In this document: piece by piece, positions 33,786 to 44,134 of the stretch | Numbering within the stretch: position 1 is the first letter of the stretch | Layout: each line of letters opens with the position of its first letter | From: Daldinia sp. FL1419 | Taxonomy: Eukaryota; Ascomycota; Sordariomycetes; Xylariales; Hypoxylaceae | NCBI GenBank assembly: GCA_025201765.1 | Contig: MU623349.1 | Coordinates: 124,001-188,000, forward strand | DNA length: 64,000 nucleotides | Direction: 5' to 3' | The notes under the pieces: model-generated | Seen by the model: the letters and a program-made list of their open reading frames with translations, nothing else | The model's database searches: none | Told to the model about the DNA's origin: nothing | Program-made: the position numbers and the translations under genes

Positions 33786-33928
33786 TGTAAGTATCCCTTA
33801 CTTATATACGACCATGGCCTTAACCTCCTTTTTTTATTTTCTTCTTTTTTATACAGGTCTTGAACTTGTCTCCCCTCTTCTAGGCCGTTGGTATCAACAA
33901 TTGGAACTTTCAGCCCAACTAGCCAACG

Positions 33929-36265
33929 ATGGAGCTCACTACTTGGTTTATCGTGGGGGCGGCGTTGGTGCGTGCCGTGCTCGCCATCGAACCGGCGCGC
34001 AAACCGCATCAACCCACGGGAAATGGCGAGAAGATTCTAACTTGGAATGAGACCATGGTAAATAACCAATTCGGCTCCAGGTCTACGTCCGTAAGCTGGT
34101 TATCTGGCGGCGAGGATGGGCAGTATATCTACGCTGGAGATGGCGGGGCATTGATCCTGGAGAACTTCGTCACTGGCGACAGCTCGACCTTTGTCGCTGC
34201 CGACTTGATACCGGACGGTGTAGCCCAGTATTGGATTCGTCCTGACCTAACCAAGGTCCTATTCGCAACCAATTATACGAAACAGTATCGCCATTCGTAC
34301 TTCGCCGACTACTCAATTCTCGATGTGGCATCTGGAAAACTGACGCCTTTGGTTGAGGATCAAGTCGGCGACATTCAATATGCCGAGTTCGCTCCAGCGG
34401 GAGATGTGATTGCTTTCGTCCGCGGAAACAACCTATTCTTGAATAAAAACGGAACTATTTCCCAGATTACCAACGATGGCTCTCCGGACCTATTCAATGG
34501 CGTACCGGATTGGGTATACGAGGAGGAAATACTAGGCGACCGTTCTGCAATCTGGTTTTCTCCCGACGGCCAAGTTCTCGCATATCTCAGCTTCAACGAA
34601 ACTGGGGTCGAGACTTTTACCGTGCAATACTTTATGGATAACCAGGAAATCGCTCCTGTTTATCCTCGACTCCTGGACTTGAGATATCCCAAAGTAGGCA
34701 CGACAAACCCTACGGTATCCTTAACATTGTTAAAGGTCGATAGCGAGGAGAAACTGGCGGTCCCAATCGACGCGTTCCCTGCAGATGACCTGGTTATTGG
34801 CGAAATCGCTTGGGTCACATCCGAGCATAGCAGTGTTATTTACCGCGCTTTCAATCGCGTGCAGGACAACTCGAAACACGTCCGTGTTGATGTTGATGTT
34901 GGCGATAGCATCACCACTAAAGTCGTTCGCGAACGAGACGGCACAGACGGCTGGCTGGACAATGACATCGGAATCCAATTCGTCGGACCTATCAATGGTT
35001 CTACAGATGGATATTATATTGATGTTTCGGATGAGTCTGGCTGGCAACATATTTATCTCTACGCGGTTGATGGCTCGAGCGCTACCCCGCTAACCGAGGG
35101 CGAGTGGGAGGTAACTGGCGTTCTCAAGGTCGATAACAAGCGCGAGTTGATTTACTATACCTCTACACGAGCTGATAGTACTGAGCGACACGTGTACTCT
35201 GTTTCATACTCTACTTTGAAGTCAGAAGCGCTCGTTGACGATACGATTCCTGCAGTCTGGAGCGCCTCGTTCTCTTCTGGTGGTGGATATTATATCCTTA
35301 GCTACGCGGGACCCGATGTACCTTACCAAGAACTATACGCCATCAACGACACTAAAACGCCGCTTCGTACTATTACTTCGAACGACGCTCTTTGGAATAA
35401 GCTACAGGATTATAACCTCCCGAACATCACCTACTTCACGCTCGATCATCCCGATGGATATAGCTTGAACGTCTTGGAGCGGCTGCCCCCTAATTTCGAC
35501 CCTGCGAAAAAGTACCCGGTTCTCTTTACACCCTACGGTGGACCGGGCTCGCAAGAAGTATCGAAGTCATTCGAGTCGATCGGATGGAACGCGTACATCT
35601 CGTCGGACCCGGAGCTCGAGTATGTACAATACACGGTTGATAATCGCGGAACAGGCTATAAAGGACGGAAATTCCGCGCACTTGTTGCGTCCCATTTAGG
35701 CGAGTTCGAAGCGGCAGACCAGATATGGGCCGCACAGGAGCTAGCTTCCCGCAACCCTTTCATCGACGCAGGGAAAGTTGGCATATTTGGATGGTCGTTT
35801 GGCGGGTTTCTATCCGCAAAAGTAGTGGAAGCAGATTCTGGCGTTTTCACCCTAGGTCTGATAGTTGCACCTGTTACTGATTGGCGGTTCTACGACAGCA
35901 TGTATACGGAACGGTATATGAAGACATCGCAAATAAACCCTGATGGATATAATAAGACGGCAATACGGAAACCGGATGGCTTCAAGAATATTGCTGGTGG
36001 GTTTTCCGTCCTGCACGGCCTCGGGGACGACAATGTGCATTACCAGAACACGGCAGCTCTTCTTGACCTTCTCGTCGGGGCCGGCGTGTCGCCTGCTAAG
36101 ATGCAATGGCGTGTTTTCACCGATAGCGATCACGGAATTTCGTATCATGGCGCATCGACATATTTGTACAAGTTCTTGACGGAATTGTTGTTCCGGGAGA
36201 AGACGCGAACCATTCAGAGCCTAACACACCAATGGGCAAGGAAGTCAGCCTTGGCTTCGAAATGA
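33929..36265 (+). CDS. dpp4: Secreted dipeptidyl peptidase IV (S9B)
   Basis: 778 aa, one exon. Residues 1-19 look like a cleaved signal peptide ([18 protein letters not shown]). An eight-bladed propeller follows, containing DWVYEEEI, the Glu pair that binds the substrate N-terminus in DPP IV enzymes. The C-terminal hydrolase domain has the catalytic triad Ser623 in GWSFGGF, Asp700 in GDDNVH and His735 in DSDHG. The length matches secreted fungal DPP IV (about 765), not the vacuolar membrane DAP-B form, which has an internal N-terminal anchor. It releases X-Pro dipeptides in extracellular protein digestion. Many N-x-S/T sites agree with secretion. It lies downstream of, and on the same strand as, the STAND-like fragment. 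Confidence 0.93.
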   Translation: MELTTWFIVGAALVRAVLAIEPARKPHQPTGNGEKILTWNETMVNNQFGSRSTSVSWLSGGEDGQYIYAGDGGALILENFVTGDSSTFVAADLIPDGVAQYWIRPDLTKVLFATNYTKQYRHSYFADYSILDVASGKLTPLVEDQVGDIQYAEFAPAGDVIAFVRGNNLFLNKNGTISQITNDGSPDLFNGVPDWVYEEEILGDRSAIWFSPDGQVLAYLSFNETGVETFTVQYFMDNQEIAPVYPRLLDLRYPKVGTTNPTVSLTLLKVDSEEKLAVPIDAFPADDLVIGEIAWVTSEHSSVIYRAFNRVQDNSKHVRVDVDVGDSITTKVVRERDGTDGWLDNDIGIQFVGPINGSTDGYYIDVSDESGWQHIYLYAVDGSSATPLTEGEWEVTGVLKVDNKRELIYYTSTRADSTERHVYSVSYSTLKSEALVDDTIPAVWSASFSSGGGYYILSYAGPDVPYQELYAINDTKTPLRTITSNDALWNKLQDYNLPNITYFTLDHPDGYSLNVLERLPPNFDPAKKYPVLFTPYGGPGSQEVSKSFESIGWNAYISSDPELEYVQYTVDNRGTGYKGRKFRALVASHLGEFEAADQIWAAQELASRNPFIDAGKVGIFGWSFGGFLSAKVVEADSGVFTLGLIVAPVTDWRFYDSMYTERYMKTSQINPDGYNKTAIRKPDGFKNIAGGFSVLHGLGDDNVHYQNTAALLDLLVGAGVSPAKMQWRVFTDSDHGISYHGASTYLYKFLTELLFREKTRTIQSLTHQWARKSALASK

Positions 36266-36776
36266 GTAAGGAACACCATGATAATCTTAGGCCTGAGATA
36301 GAAGAATAATTACTCAGTATAATACATGAACGACGCATGCCTTCGGTTATAATGTACCTAAATAGATACCCATCCTAGAGTCCCCTCTCTGGTAAGCCCC
36401 TTTCCCAGCGGTCATAGCTCTGCTACAAAGTATTCTTTCTTACATATTACCATAAAGGGGGAATCATTAAATATCACAATCCTGAGCAAATACGCAAGGC
36501 AATTTAATCCAATTCTTCTAATCCAACCTTCTAATGCTACCCTATACATGACCCTATCTAAACCAAAATGGTAAAAGTAACCTAATAAAGCGAGTGTAGA
36601 GAAAGTAAGATGCGATATATACATGAAACATTGCGTACACCAGACCCCGCGGCCTAAACGACATATCTATATACACGCCTTCTGAGAACACAGTTCTTCC
36701 CCAGAGAAGACGCATACGTCCCGCTAGATGGCACCTGTCCAAGACGGGATATCGCGGTATGAACAAGAGAGCATGC
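36266..36776. other. Interval between convergent DPP IV and DNase genes
   Basis: Short 3'-flanking interval. It may contain a last exon of the DNase gene on the minus strand (acceptor CTTGGACAG near 36740), otherwise no feature is seen. Confidence 0.4.
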
Positions 36777-38264
36777 TTACCTCCCGTTGGCATGCTCGTA
36801 GCAAGGGAAGTAGCATTCGATAAGCTCCACGTCGATATCCTTGTCGTTCTTCTTGCCGCTTCCAGAGGTGTTCCCGCTGGAACCCGCTCCGGTGTTGCCA
36901 CCGGTAGTTCCGCCGGTAGTTCCGCCGGTGTGGCCCTTTTGGCCGCCGGTGGTACCTCCAGTGGTACCTCCAGTGGTTCCACCAGTGTGTCCCTTCTGAC
37001 CGCCGGTGGTACCTCCAGTGGTGCCTCCAGTGGTTCCACTAGTGTGGCCCTTCTTGCTGCCAGCGGTAGTTCCGGAATGCGTCCCAGAGCTTCCGTGCGC
37101 GGGCCTGCTCGGCAGGGAGCTGTGGCCCTTGCTAGGCTTCGAACTTCTCCTCGTCTTGCCGGTCTTCTTTCCGTCGTCCTTCTTCACCGTCTTCTTGACA
37201 ACGGAGCAGTAGGACCGGGAACTACCCGTCTTGCCGTGGGTAGCACCGCCGGTAGCGGGTCCTTTGCCCGTTCCCCTGGATTCGGTGTTCCATTCGAACC
37301 AGTTCGGGTTTTTCGACTCGCCCGGTGCATACTCGAACAGGATCTTCGTGCCGAGCTTGCCCGTCAGCTTGAGTTCCAGGTCCTTGGGCAATCCCTTCAT
37401 CTTGTGGGATCCGTGCGTGTTCGCGATCTTGAAATCCTGCACCTTGTGGTCGTGGTTCGTCCAGTCTGTGAGTTCAACCTGCTTGAATTCATCGTCCCCG
37501 TAGCGAGTGAACTTGACAGAACATTCATATAAGTTCCCGTGCTTTCCTCCTTGAAGAGCATATAAGTTGTCGTTGTTTTTGGGATCGATCGGGGCGGAAA
37601 TCTTGCCTAGTTTCGTAGTTTTCCTGGTCAATCCGAATTGAAACCCGTCGTTGTCACAATCGACGGTACCCTTCGATTTGTCGCAGTAGTGTACCAGTTT
37701 CTTGTCGGTAACCTTTGAGATATCGAAGTCTACACGGGCGTAGTCGCCTGCAGCCATCTGGCCCGTCTGGGTTCGTTTCGACCATGTGCCAACACCTCTG
37801 TAGAATTGCGATAGCTGATTGCCGAGTTTCTGGTTTTCCGCTTTCGACATGCAGCGGAGACTGTTTGCGGCCCGCCCCTGTGTGCCGAATGCGACTTGTC
37901 TGGATGATGCTGGAGGCCATTCATCGCAGTCGATGTTGGCATCAGCAGTAGGCTGCTCGTGCATGGGTATGAACTTTTGACTGTATGGGAAATTTTGACA
38001 AACACTGGATTCCGAGTCACCCCCGTCTTGGGGGATCCTGGCTCGACATCCCGATTCTTTGCGGTTTTGGTCGTGAGAGACTGTTCCATCATAGACGATT
38101 CTGTCGGCATTTTGGATTCCGTGGTCTTTGGCCTGGCAGTTTATATAATAACAAGCATTATTGCAAGCAGCTTCTCCACCCAAACATTCGAATTCCAATA
38201 CGCCGAAGTCCTTCTGGGCCAAAGTGGCAGTAGCAAAGAGCGAAAATGTAAGCAATTTCAACAT
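36777..38264 (-). CDS. Secreted DNase, NucA/NucB-type, with Gly/Thr repeat tail
   Basis: 495 aa starting with a signal peptide (LKLLTFSLFATATLA). A Cys-rich segment (FECLGGEAACNNACYYINC) precedes the core motif CDEWPPAS at residues 113-120, which corresponds to the CDEYPFAS signature of bacterial and fungal NucA/NucB deoxyribonucleases, followed by a Cys-containing GRAANSLRCMSKAENQKLG region. After a Lys/Ser-rich linker, residues about 400-465 are perfect TTGG repeats broken by QKGHT spacers, with a period of 19 residues (57 bp). The last residues return to Cys-containing sequence (ECYFPCYEHANGR). Bacterial NucA/NucB are secreted non-specific DNases. The stop codon overlaps a good splice donor (AG|GTAAGC), so a further 3' exon is possible; the frame runs on in 36554-36765. 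Confidence 0.8.
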   Translation of the reverse strand: MLKLLTFSLFATATLAQKDFGVLEFECLGGEAACNNACYYINCQAKDHGIQNADRIVYDGTVSHDQNRKESGCRARIPQDGGDSESSVCQNFPYSQKFIPMHEQPTADANIDCDEWPPASSRQVAFGTQGRAANSLRCMSKAENQKLGNQLSQFYRGVGTWSKRTQTGQMAAGDYARVDFDISKVTDKKLVHYCDKSKGTVDCDNDGFQFGLTRKTTKLGKISAPIDPKNNDNLYALQGGKHGNLYECSVKFTRYGDDEFKQVELTDWTNHDHKVQDFKIANTHGSHKMKGLPKDLELKLTGKLGTKILFEYAPGESKNPNWFEWNTESRGTGKGPATGGATHGKTGSSRSYCSVVKKTVKKDDGKKTGKTRRSSKPSKGHSSLPSRPAHGSSGTHSGTTAGSKKGHTSGTTGGTTGGTTGGQKGHTGGTTGGTTGGTTGGQKGHTGGTTGGTTGGNTGAGSSGNTSGSGKKNDKDIDVELIECYFPCYEHANGR

Positions 38265-39489
38265 CTTGACTTCTAGAAACGAAGTTGTCGATATTGAAGA
38301 AGCTACAGTTGGATAGGACTTATTTTATGAAGAAGAAAAAGAAGAAGATGATGATGATAAAACTGATATTAGAACTAGCATTCGAACGGGATATCTTGGA
38401 TTACTTATACGGATGATGGTTCTCATCTTGTTGGCTATCCTCACTCTTCTTCCAATCCTTCCGACCTTTCGACCAGCCCATCTACATGGCATCTTTTACT
38501 AGAATGGAAGCTCCGATTACAACTTCATTTACAAGGCTGATATCCATGAGTTTCAGTTTCGAACTTGATGGCGCCAATTAGATAAATTTTCCTTTTACCC
38601 CTTGATGAGGCGTTCAAAAGTTGGGCTGACTGTGACACCTTCCATAGAATTAAAGGTCTATTAATAGAAGTGCATATTTGAGGCTCAATTGAAGCTAAGC
38701 TAACATGAATTTGTATATGGAACTCGGGATTTTCCTCGATTCAATACCTGATTCTCCGGATGGTTTTTAGTTTCAGGTATTTCAAACTCGTGCAGGTCTT
38801 ATGAAAATATACGAGGATATCGTTAATAACAACTTACACATTACCTCATCTAGAAAATCATTTATTATAAATTTCTCGAGCTACTATATCATCATTATCG
38901 CATTGGTAGAGAAGTCAGCTTATAGGATCGCGCGTCGTAGGTACAATACTAGGTCAACTACCTGAAATAACGGCCCCCAAAAGTTCCATTCCTATTGTAG
39001 GCTAGCGGGGACGCATCCACTATATTCACTATTTCGATCACCAACGTCTTGCCCCGTCTTTTTAGCTTGTTACACAAGCACCAACTGCGTAAGGCTAGTT
39101 AAGCAACACCTAACTAACAAAACGGCTTGGTTGTTAGGCTGGTTAACAGGTACCTAACCTACCTAGGTAGGTACCTGACCTATCTTTGCTGCATTCCACG
39201 CCGCATTCCACGCCGCACTCTACGTCGAAGTTTGCACCTTTGCACTCTTGCTGACGACATCCAAAGTCGTAAAGGAATTTGACTCGAAACTCAGCCCTAA
39301 ATAGATAGATCTAGCGCGTACCTGAAAAAATAAAAAAATAAAAAATAAAAAAGAATAATACAACTTGCCAACTTCCGTTACCAGTCATCTACCATTAACA
39401 GCTATCTTACACATATTCTTTACTAAAGTTCTATCGCCAGTTAGGTACCTACCTACCTAAGTTAACCAGCTTACACTTGTTGCTTCAAA
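38265..39489. other. Intergenic region with motif clusters
   Basis: Upstream of both the DNase (minus) and the small conserved protein (plus). It has an A-rich AAAAAAT repeat at about 39324-39354 and dense copies of the dispersed motif at 39148-39180 (ACCTACCTAGGTAGGTACCT) and 39441-39462 (TAGGTACCTACCTACCTAAG). No coding frame is supported. Confidence 0.5.
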
Positions 39490-40139
39490 ATGGAGGACAA
39501 GCGCGGTAGCCATCCTCCTTTCGCACTTTTCATTCTTTCCGACAAAATCACAGTCGAAGTAGGTCTCATCATCCCGCATGCTTTCACTTTCGGAACTAAT
39601 ACCTATTGTTCAAGTATATCAATAAGCTCCTCCAGCGCGTTGCTGATGACAATTACGGAGTTTTCTGCCTAACGCTTGTCCAAACTACAGACCCCTCCGA
39701 TCCGTATGATTGTGCGCCGGATGAGGTGAGAATAGTGGAGGATGGTCGGGAGTCCATCATATCTACGGATGGTACTCGCCCTCCTATACCCGATTCGTTT
39801 GTGTCACCCTTCATCGGAAAGTCTCTTGAAGAGTGCGCTGAATTCCTACGTCGGACCCCGGATAAAAAAGACTGGAACAGGGAACACTTTTGTGTACTAG
39901 GAGACGATGACGTGCGTGACGATACCGTCACCTTGGTCCGTGGTCTTGACAACGGACGAGTGCATGCATACCCGGAAACTGTGGAATTAACCGGGTCAAG
40001 CATGTTCACAATGTGGACAGGAAACTCCTTTGAGGAGAAGTTACAGATGTATCAGGCGGGAGTCGAAGAACACCCCGAGAAGGATCGAAGCGTCGGTAAG
40101 GCTTTCGAGTATGTAAAATATGATGACGAAGAGTCATAG
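39490..40139 (+). CDS. Conserved small fungal protein, two exons, function unknown
   Basis: Exon 1 is 39490-39558 and exon 2 is 39615-40139, with a 56-nt intron (GTAGGT...GAACTAATACC...CAAG); 197 aa. Exon 1 gives MEDKRGSHPPFALFILSDKI and joins in phase to YINKLLQRVADDNYGVFCLT, a smooth helical start that supports splicing. The rest is soluble and acidic (DDDVRDDTVTLVRG, YVKYDDEES). I do not recognise a domain; no signal peptide, membrane segment or cysteine pattern is seen. Confidence 0.65.
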
Positions 40140-40958
40140 TTTAACCATCGTGAACTCGGCTTCCATGGGGGGACGGTCGACGTATGAGAGACTAGAAATG
40201 AAACAAGCCATGATTCCAATCCATATATCTGCCTACCTACCTAACCCTTGTGAAAGGGGCTGGTAGTTTTCTTGCCGTACCGCCTCTAAGCTGCTTGATC
40301 TTCCCGTCTCTTCGAATGTGGCTATCTTATTAAGGGGCACATGGTGAGCAAAGCGAAAATCGTAAATAGCGCGGGCATGAGAAAATGTTAGTCGTTGCGG
40401 GTTGCCGGAATGGAATTCAAGCAACTTCTGCACGCCTAAGAATTTAATTCCCGCGGAATACCACCACCCTCGAGGCAAGCCGTTTCGCGGTTTACGCCCT
40501 GTTAATGAACTCCTTCCTAATAGCGTTGGTTCTTGCGAGAAGATCCCGGAGTGTCTTGGGCTCGAAAACGCCACCTGTATAACGTTGGAGCTAAATTCAA
40601 CATCTCCATCTCAAGCTCCATGAATGGCCCGCTGAATCGGTTAGTTTAGCTTCCATATTCTTGCCTAAGCCTTCGATAACTTATAAAGAGCTAACCTACC
40701 TACCTAGTAACTAATGATTTTTTTTTAATTATTTCTTCTCTCCTTTTTTTCGAGGAAGTTCTATATCATTGTCAACCACATAATAAATTAGAAGAGCTCT
40801 GGCAACGGACTTGAATTATCATTTTATGTTGAGATGTATATATTTATATGCCTTCCATAGTATGATATAATTCGAAAGCTTGAGGTAGCCATTGTATTGC
40901 TAAATGTGTTCTTAGCTCTTTAAGAAGTGAATTGATTGTTAAATAATAAGAAGCCTTA
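40140..40958. other. Intergenic region
   Basis: Between the small conserved gene and the end of the hydrolase gene. A minus-strand frame (40233-40574) has no recognisable domain. Motif copies are at about 40226-40247 and 40693-40710. It includes poly-T and A+T-rich stretches. Confidence 0.5.
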
Positions 40959-42315
40959 TCACCGTCGATATATAGAAGTCACCCATGATTTGAAAACCTT
41001 GGATGATTCGCATTCCTTCTTTATTCCAAATTGCGGATCCAGAAGAGGCTGATCATGCGTTTCGTCTGTGAACACCACCTGCATATCGCGCGCCGACTCC
41101 TAGTATTGTCAATATCTAGAACAGTGTGTAGGTGAGTACCTCTATGATATATGGAAAAACCGACCTTGATTTTGCCTTCGAATTCCTGGATATCATCAAA
41201 TATCACCTCATTCCTCCCACCTGTTAGGAGGATGTTGTGTACAACAGTTTGGATGTCCTTCCACCAAGTAGGTTGGGCTGCTAAAGGAGCGTTGTATTCA
41301 TCCAGAGCAGCACCACCTAACACGTAAGAGCCCCATTTATTCAATACTTCCTTCGAAACTACGTCTCGCAAGGCATTTGATCTACTTGATTTCGCCGACG
41401 TCTGTAACGTTACCCAAGGACTGATCAGTGCCAATCCGCCGATAGGTGAAGACAATTTGAGTGGCAGGATGGACGGATGTGGATGTAATAGGTGAGATAT
41501 AATCCCGAGACCGAGATTAGCTCCAGCTGAGTCCCCTGATATGATAATCTGTCCTATGTAAGCAAACTCATCGCAATAAGTGAGAGGACTAATAGTTACG
41601 TTATCTGGTTCCTTCTGCCTTTTCTCGATTAGATACCGTAGTAGATCGACCGCCTCTGCTAGTTGGGTAGGATACTGCGAGTCCGGAGCCAAACTATAGG
41701 ACAGAAATGCAATAGAAAGACTAGACTCCAGACCGCTCTGTCGCCGGAGCTCCCAATAATATTGGAAATGGGAATTTGCAGGATAAACGAATCCGCCACC
41801 TAGTAAGATCTGTATCAGAGCTAGCAATGATGAGATGATGCACAGGTATATGTCGCGGGATGGTATTTCTTAAAGGCAATAGGCTAGCGCAAAATAGTCA
41901 CCATGCAGACAAACAAGGACCTTGGATGCTCTAGGGTTTCCGATCCAGAGTATGTTGCCAGATGTAGTCGGAAGACTAACGATAACAGGCCTCATGTTTC
42001 GCGTTTTGATAAAGCTAGCATAAGCTTCATTTGTAGATAGATTGATCGCCCTAGAAACACGAGGTGGACATGTCAATTATGCCTTAGATTGATTTTGAGA
42101 AGTAAGCCTTACTGCAATTGTTTTGCGGTGGCTTGCCCGTTCATGGTCCGCAAAGCAGTGTGAGCGACATGTCTCCGATAATCTTTATTTCCAGTATCGC
42201 CCCTGAAAGGTGCGGCGATCAGGGTAAATAATGATTTTAGGAGCGTGCTAGCAATTATGAGCAGCAAGCTTAGACTCTCCAAGGGAGTAAGCTTAGGTTT
42301 TGAAATCTCAGACAT
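40959..42315 (-). CDS. Membrane-anchored alpha/beta hydrolase (HSL-type esterase)
   Basis: Four exons rebuilt: 42315-42113, 42050-41902, 41799-41165 and 41099-40959; 375 aa. An N-terminal hydrophobic anchor (LESLSLLLIIASTLLKSLFTLIAAPF) is followed by the HGGGF oxyanion motif, made across the second junction, the nucleophile GDSAG, an acidic candidate in the RNEVIFDDI segment, and ETHDQPLLD with the catalytic His. This is the hormone-sensitive-lipase/alpha-beta hydrolase-3 layout seen in sterol deacetylases and fungal ester-detoxifying enzymes. The third intron (41164-41100) uses a weak GTCGGT donor; unspliced, the frame runs on to a stop at 41021 with unrelated residues and no catalytic His. 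The substrate is unknown. It is next to a short-chain dehydrogenase on the same strand. Confidence 0.8.
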
Positions 42316-42847
42316 GGTGAAAGCTATAGCAGGAAGAAGTGGATGTCGTGATGCAAAAAGAGTTGCATGCCAGGTATTGGGAAGTTCGTGCGAGGTCTGT
42401 TAAACAGCGGGGAGTACTGGTGGCAGCTGGTTGGGCACTCTGCGGGTAAATGGAATTCGAGTAGAGGATAACATGCTGTTTACCGTTCGGGGTTGCGGGG
42501 GCCCGTGATTGTTGCCATACAAGGACTGACTCCCAGGCAATAGATATATTGGACTGATGGCGTCAGATACTTTATGCTCTTGCCAGGGCACATAGTGCCT
42601 CTTATATGTTCAATATACTCCCTCGCAATTACGAAACGTCGTAAGCATGGTATATCATAGTGTATATTTCATCCCTAAACGGGTTAACTAAAGTTGATAC
42701 TTGACCATCCCATTAAATTAAGCTGTTACTACTCTCGTGTTACAATCACATATAAATCCTATTCGTTCGCCAACCTTAAACGAACATCTGGTTGACGGAG
42801 ACTGGGCTACATATGCGCTGTGCCCCTTTTCCTAACGGATCTGGTAC
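42316..42847. other. Spacer between hydrolase and dehydrogenase genes
   Basis: About 530 bp upstream of the hydrolase and downstream of the dehydrogenase. No gene seen. It includes the hydrolase promoter on the minus strand. Confidence 0.4.
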
Positions 42848-43899
42848 TTACGAATGGAATACCGCTCGAAGAGCCGTGTTTTCCTTGTTTATCTTTGCCC
42901 ACTCTGCGCTCTTAACCCATAACTTCTCTTGCTTAGCTATATCTCGACTTTCCTCGGAGCTTTCGTCCTTCTGTAATAACTCAAAGTAACCCCTTTCGCC
43001 GGGATATACGCGATCGAGGGCGAGCTCAATAGCGTCTACGGCAGATTCAGCTCCTAAGCGCATTTGAGGATTAGCATACCGCATTAATGGCAATAATGGT
43101 TGGATGATGTATCGCATCAGGAGACTGAGTGCGAGAGACGTGTTCTTGTCGAACATACGCGAGTCCACAAGACCGCCTGGGTTATAGGCTACAGCAGTAA
43201 TGTTTTGGAGATCGTGATCCTATAATTCTTTAGTATTTACCGACCATTATGAGCCAAGGGATACCTTACCTTCTCCAGGTATCTATTCAATGCATGTGTC
43301 CAAGCAGTGATCACAAGCTTTGAGTTCCCATATCTGTGGAATCCAGCCGCAGCCTTGTCGGCATGTACCGCCGGCTTGATAAGCAAATCTAGGTCGTCGG
43401 GTATTGTAGGTGGTATCTTTTCCAATATAGCTCTACCGGGGCTATGAGCTTCACTAGAGAATAATACGATGCGACCGCCATCTGATGCGAAGCAATCTAG
43501 AAGCCTAAGTACCAGAGCCACATGGGATATATGGTTTATCTGGAAAGTCTTGTCGTATCCGTCCCCCGTAAGCTCGGAGTCGGCGATGAGATCCCAGTAA
43601 CACGCATTACATAGAATACTTTTCAGAGGCGGGATTTGCTTGGTCTTTATGTCCTTAGAAAGCGTGCTTGCAAATTTGTGCGTGTCGGGAAGGCTCGTCA
43701 GGTCAAGTTTGTAAATGAATACTTTTGCTCCAGGATATCGCGATATTACTTCTCGTAGCTTGTTTGTGTTGGAGTCGGAATCCGATGGATCTCTAACCGT
43801 TAAGAGCGCCGTATGATCTGGGTAGCTCTTCAGTAAGTATTCCACGGCCGGAATGGCTAGGGTACCGTTGGCCCCCGTGATTAGAACACTGCCCGCCAT
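42848..43899 (-). CDS. Short-chain dehydrogenase/reductase
   Basis: Exon 1 is 43899-43270 and exon 2 is 43219-42848, with a 50-nt GTAAGG...TATAG intron; 333 aa. It starts MAGSVLITGANG, the Rossmann nucleotide-binding loop (TGANGTLA, where the usual later glycines are T and A). The active site is YGNSK (YxxxK) preceded by VLFSSEAHSPG; CNACY replaces the usual NAG. This is a classical-type SDR of the fungal oxidoreductase group near 3-ketosteroid reductases and WW-domain oxidoreductase-like enzymes; the substrate is unknown. ATG 43899 is preferred to the TTG that opens the frame at 44019. It may act with the neighbouring esterase on small lipophilic compounds, which is inference from position. 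Confidence 0.83.
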
Positions 43900-44062
43900 G
43901 TGTATTAAGACGATGCGAATTCCGAAAATATTAAAAGAGTTACAGGGGAAATAGTTACGCTGTATTCCACACGGGGTTGTTGTCTTGACACAGCGTATTG
44001 CCCGGGACCCCTTTATCAAATGCGAGAGTAGATCATAGAAGTTAAGAAATTCAGATAGAAGC

Positions 44063-44134
44063 TTACGAAATTTACGAAATTTACGAAGTTTACGAAGTTT
44101 ACGAAGTTTACGAAGTTTACGAAGTTTACGAAAT
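44063..44134. repeat. 9-bp tandem repeat (TTACGAAGT)8
   Basis: Eight head-to-tail 9-mers, TTACGAAAT or TTACGAAGT, all identical except for one A/G position. The array lies about 165 bp upstream of the dehydrogenase start, between that gene and the A+T-rich block. It could be a promoter minisatellite. No flanking duplication is seen. Confidence 0.9.

Noticed and set aside
36759..37532. Plus-strand 257-aa frame opposite the DNase gene
   Set aside because: It is a shadow of the Gly/Thr repeat region on the other strand, has no signal peptide and its composition mirrors the repeat.
41021..41164. Unspliced C-terminus of the hydrolase as the real end
   Set aside because: It reads unrelated residues and lacks the catalytic His; splicing gives ETHDQPLLD and a normal length.
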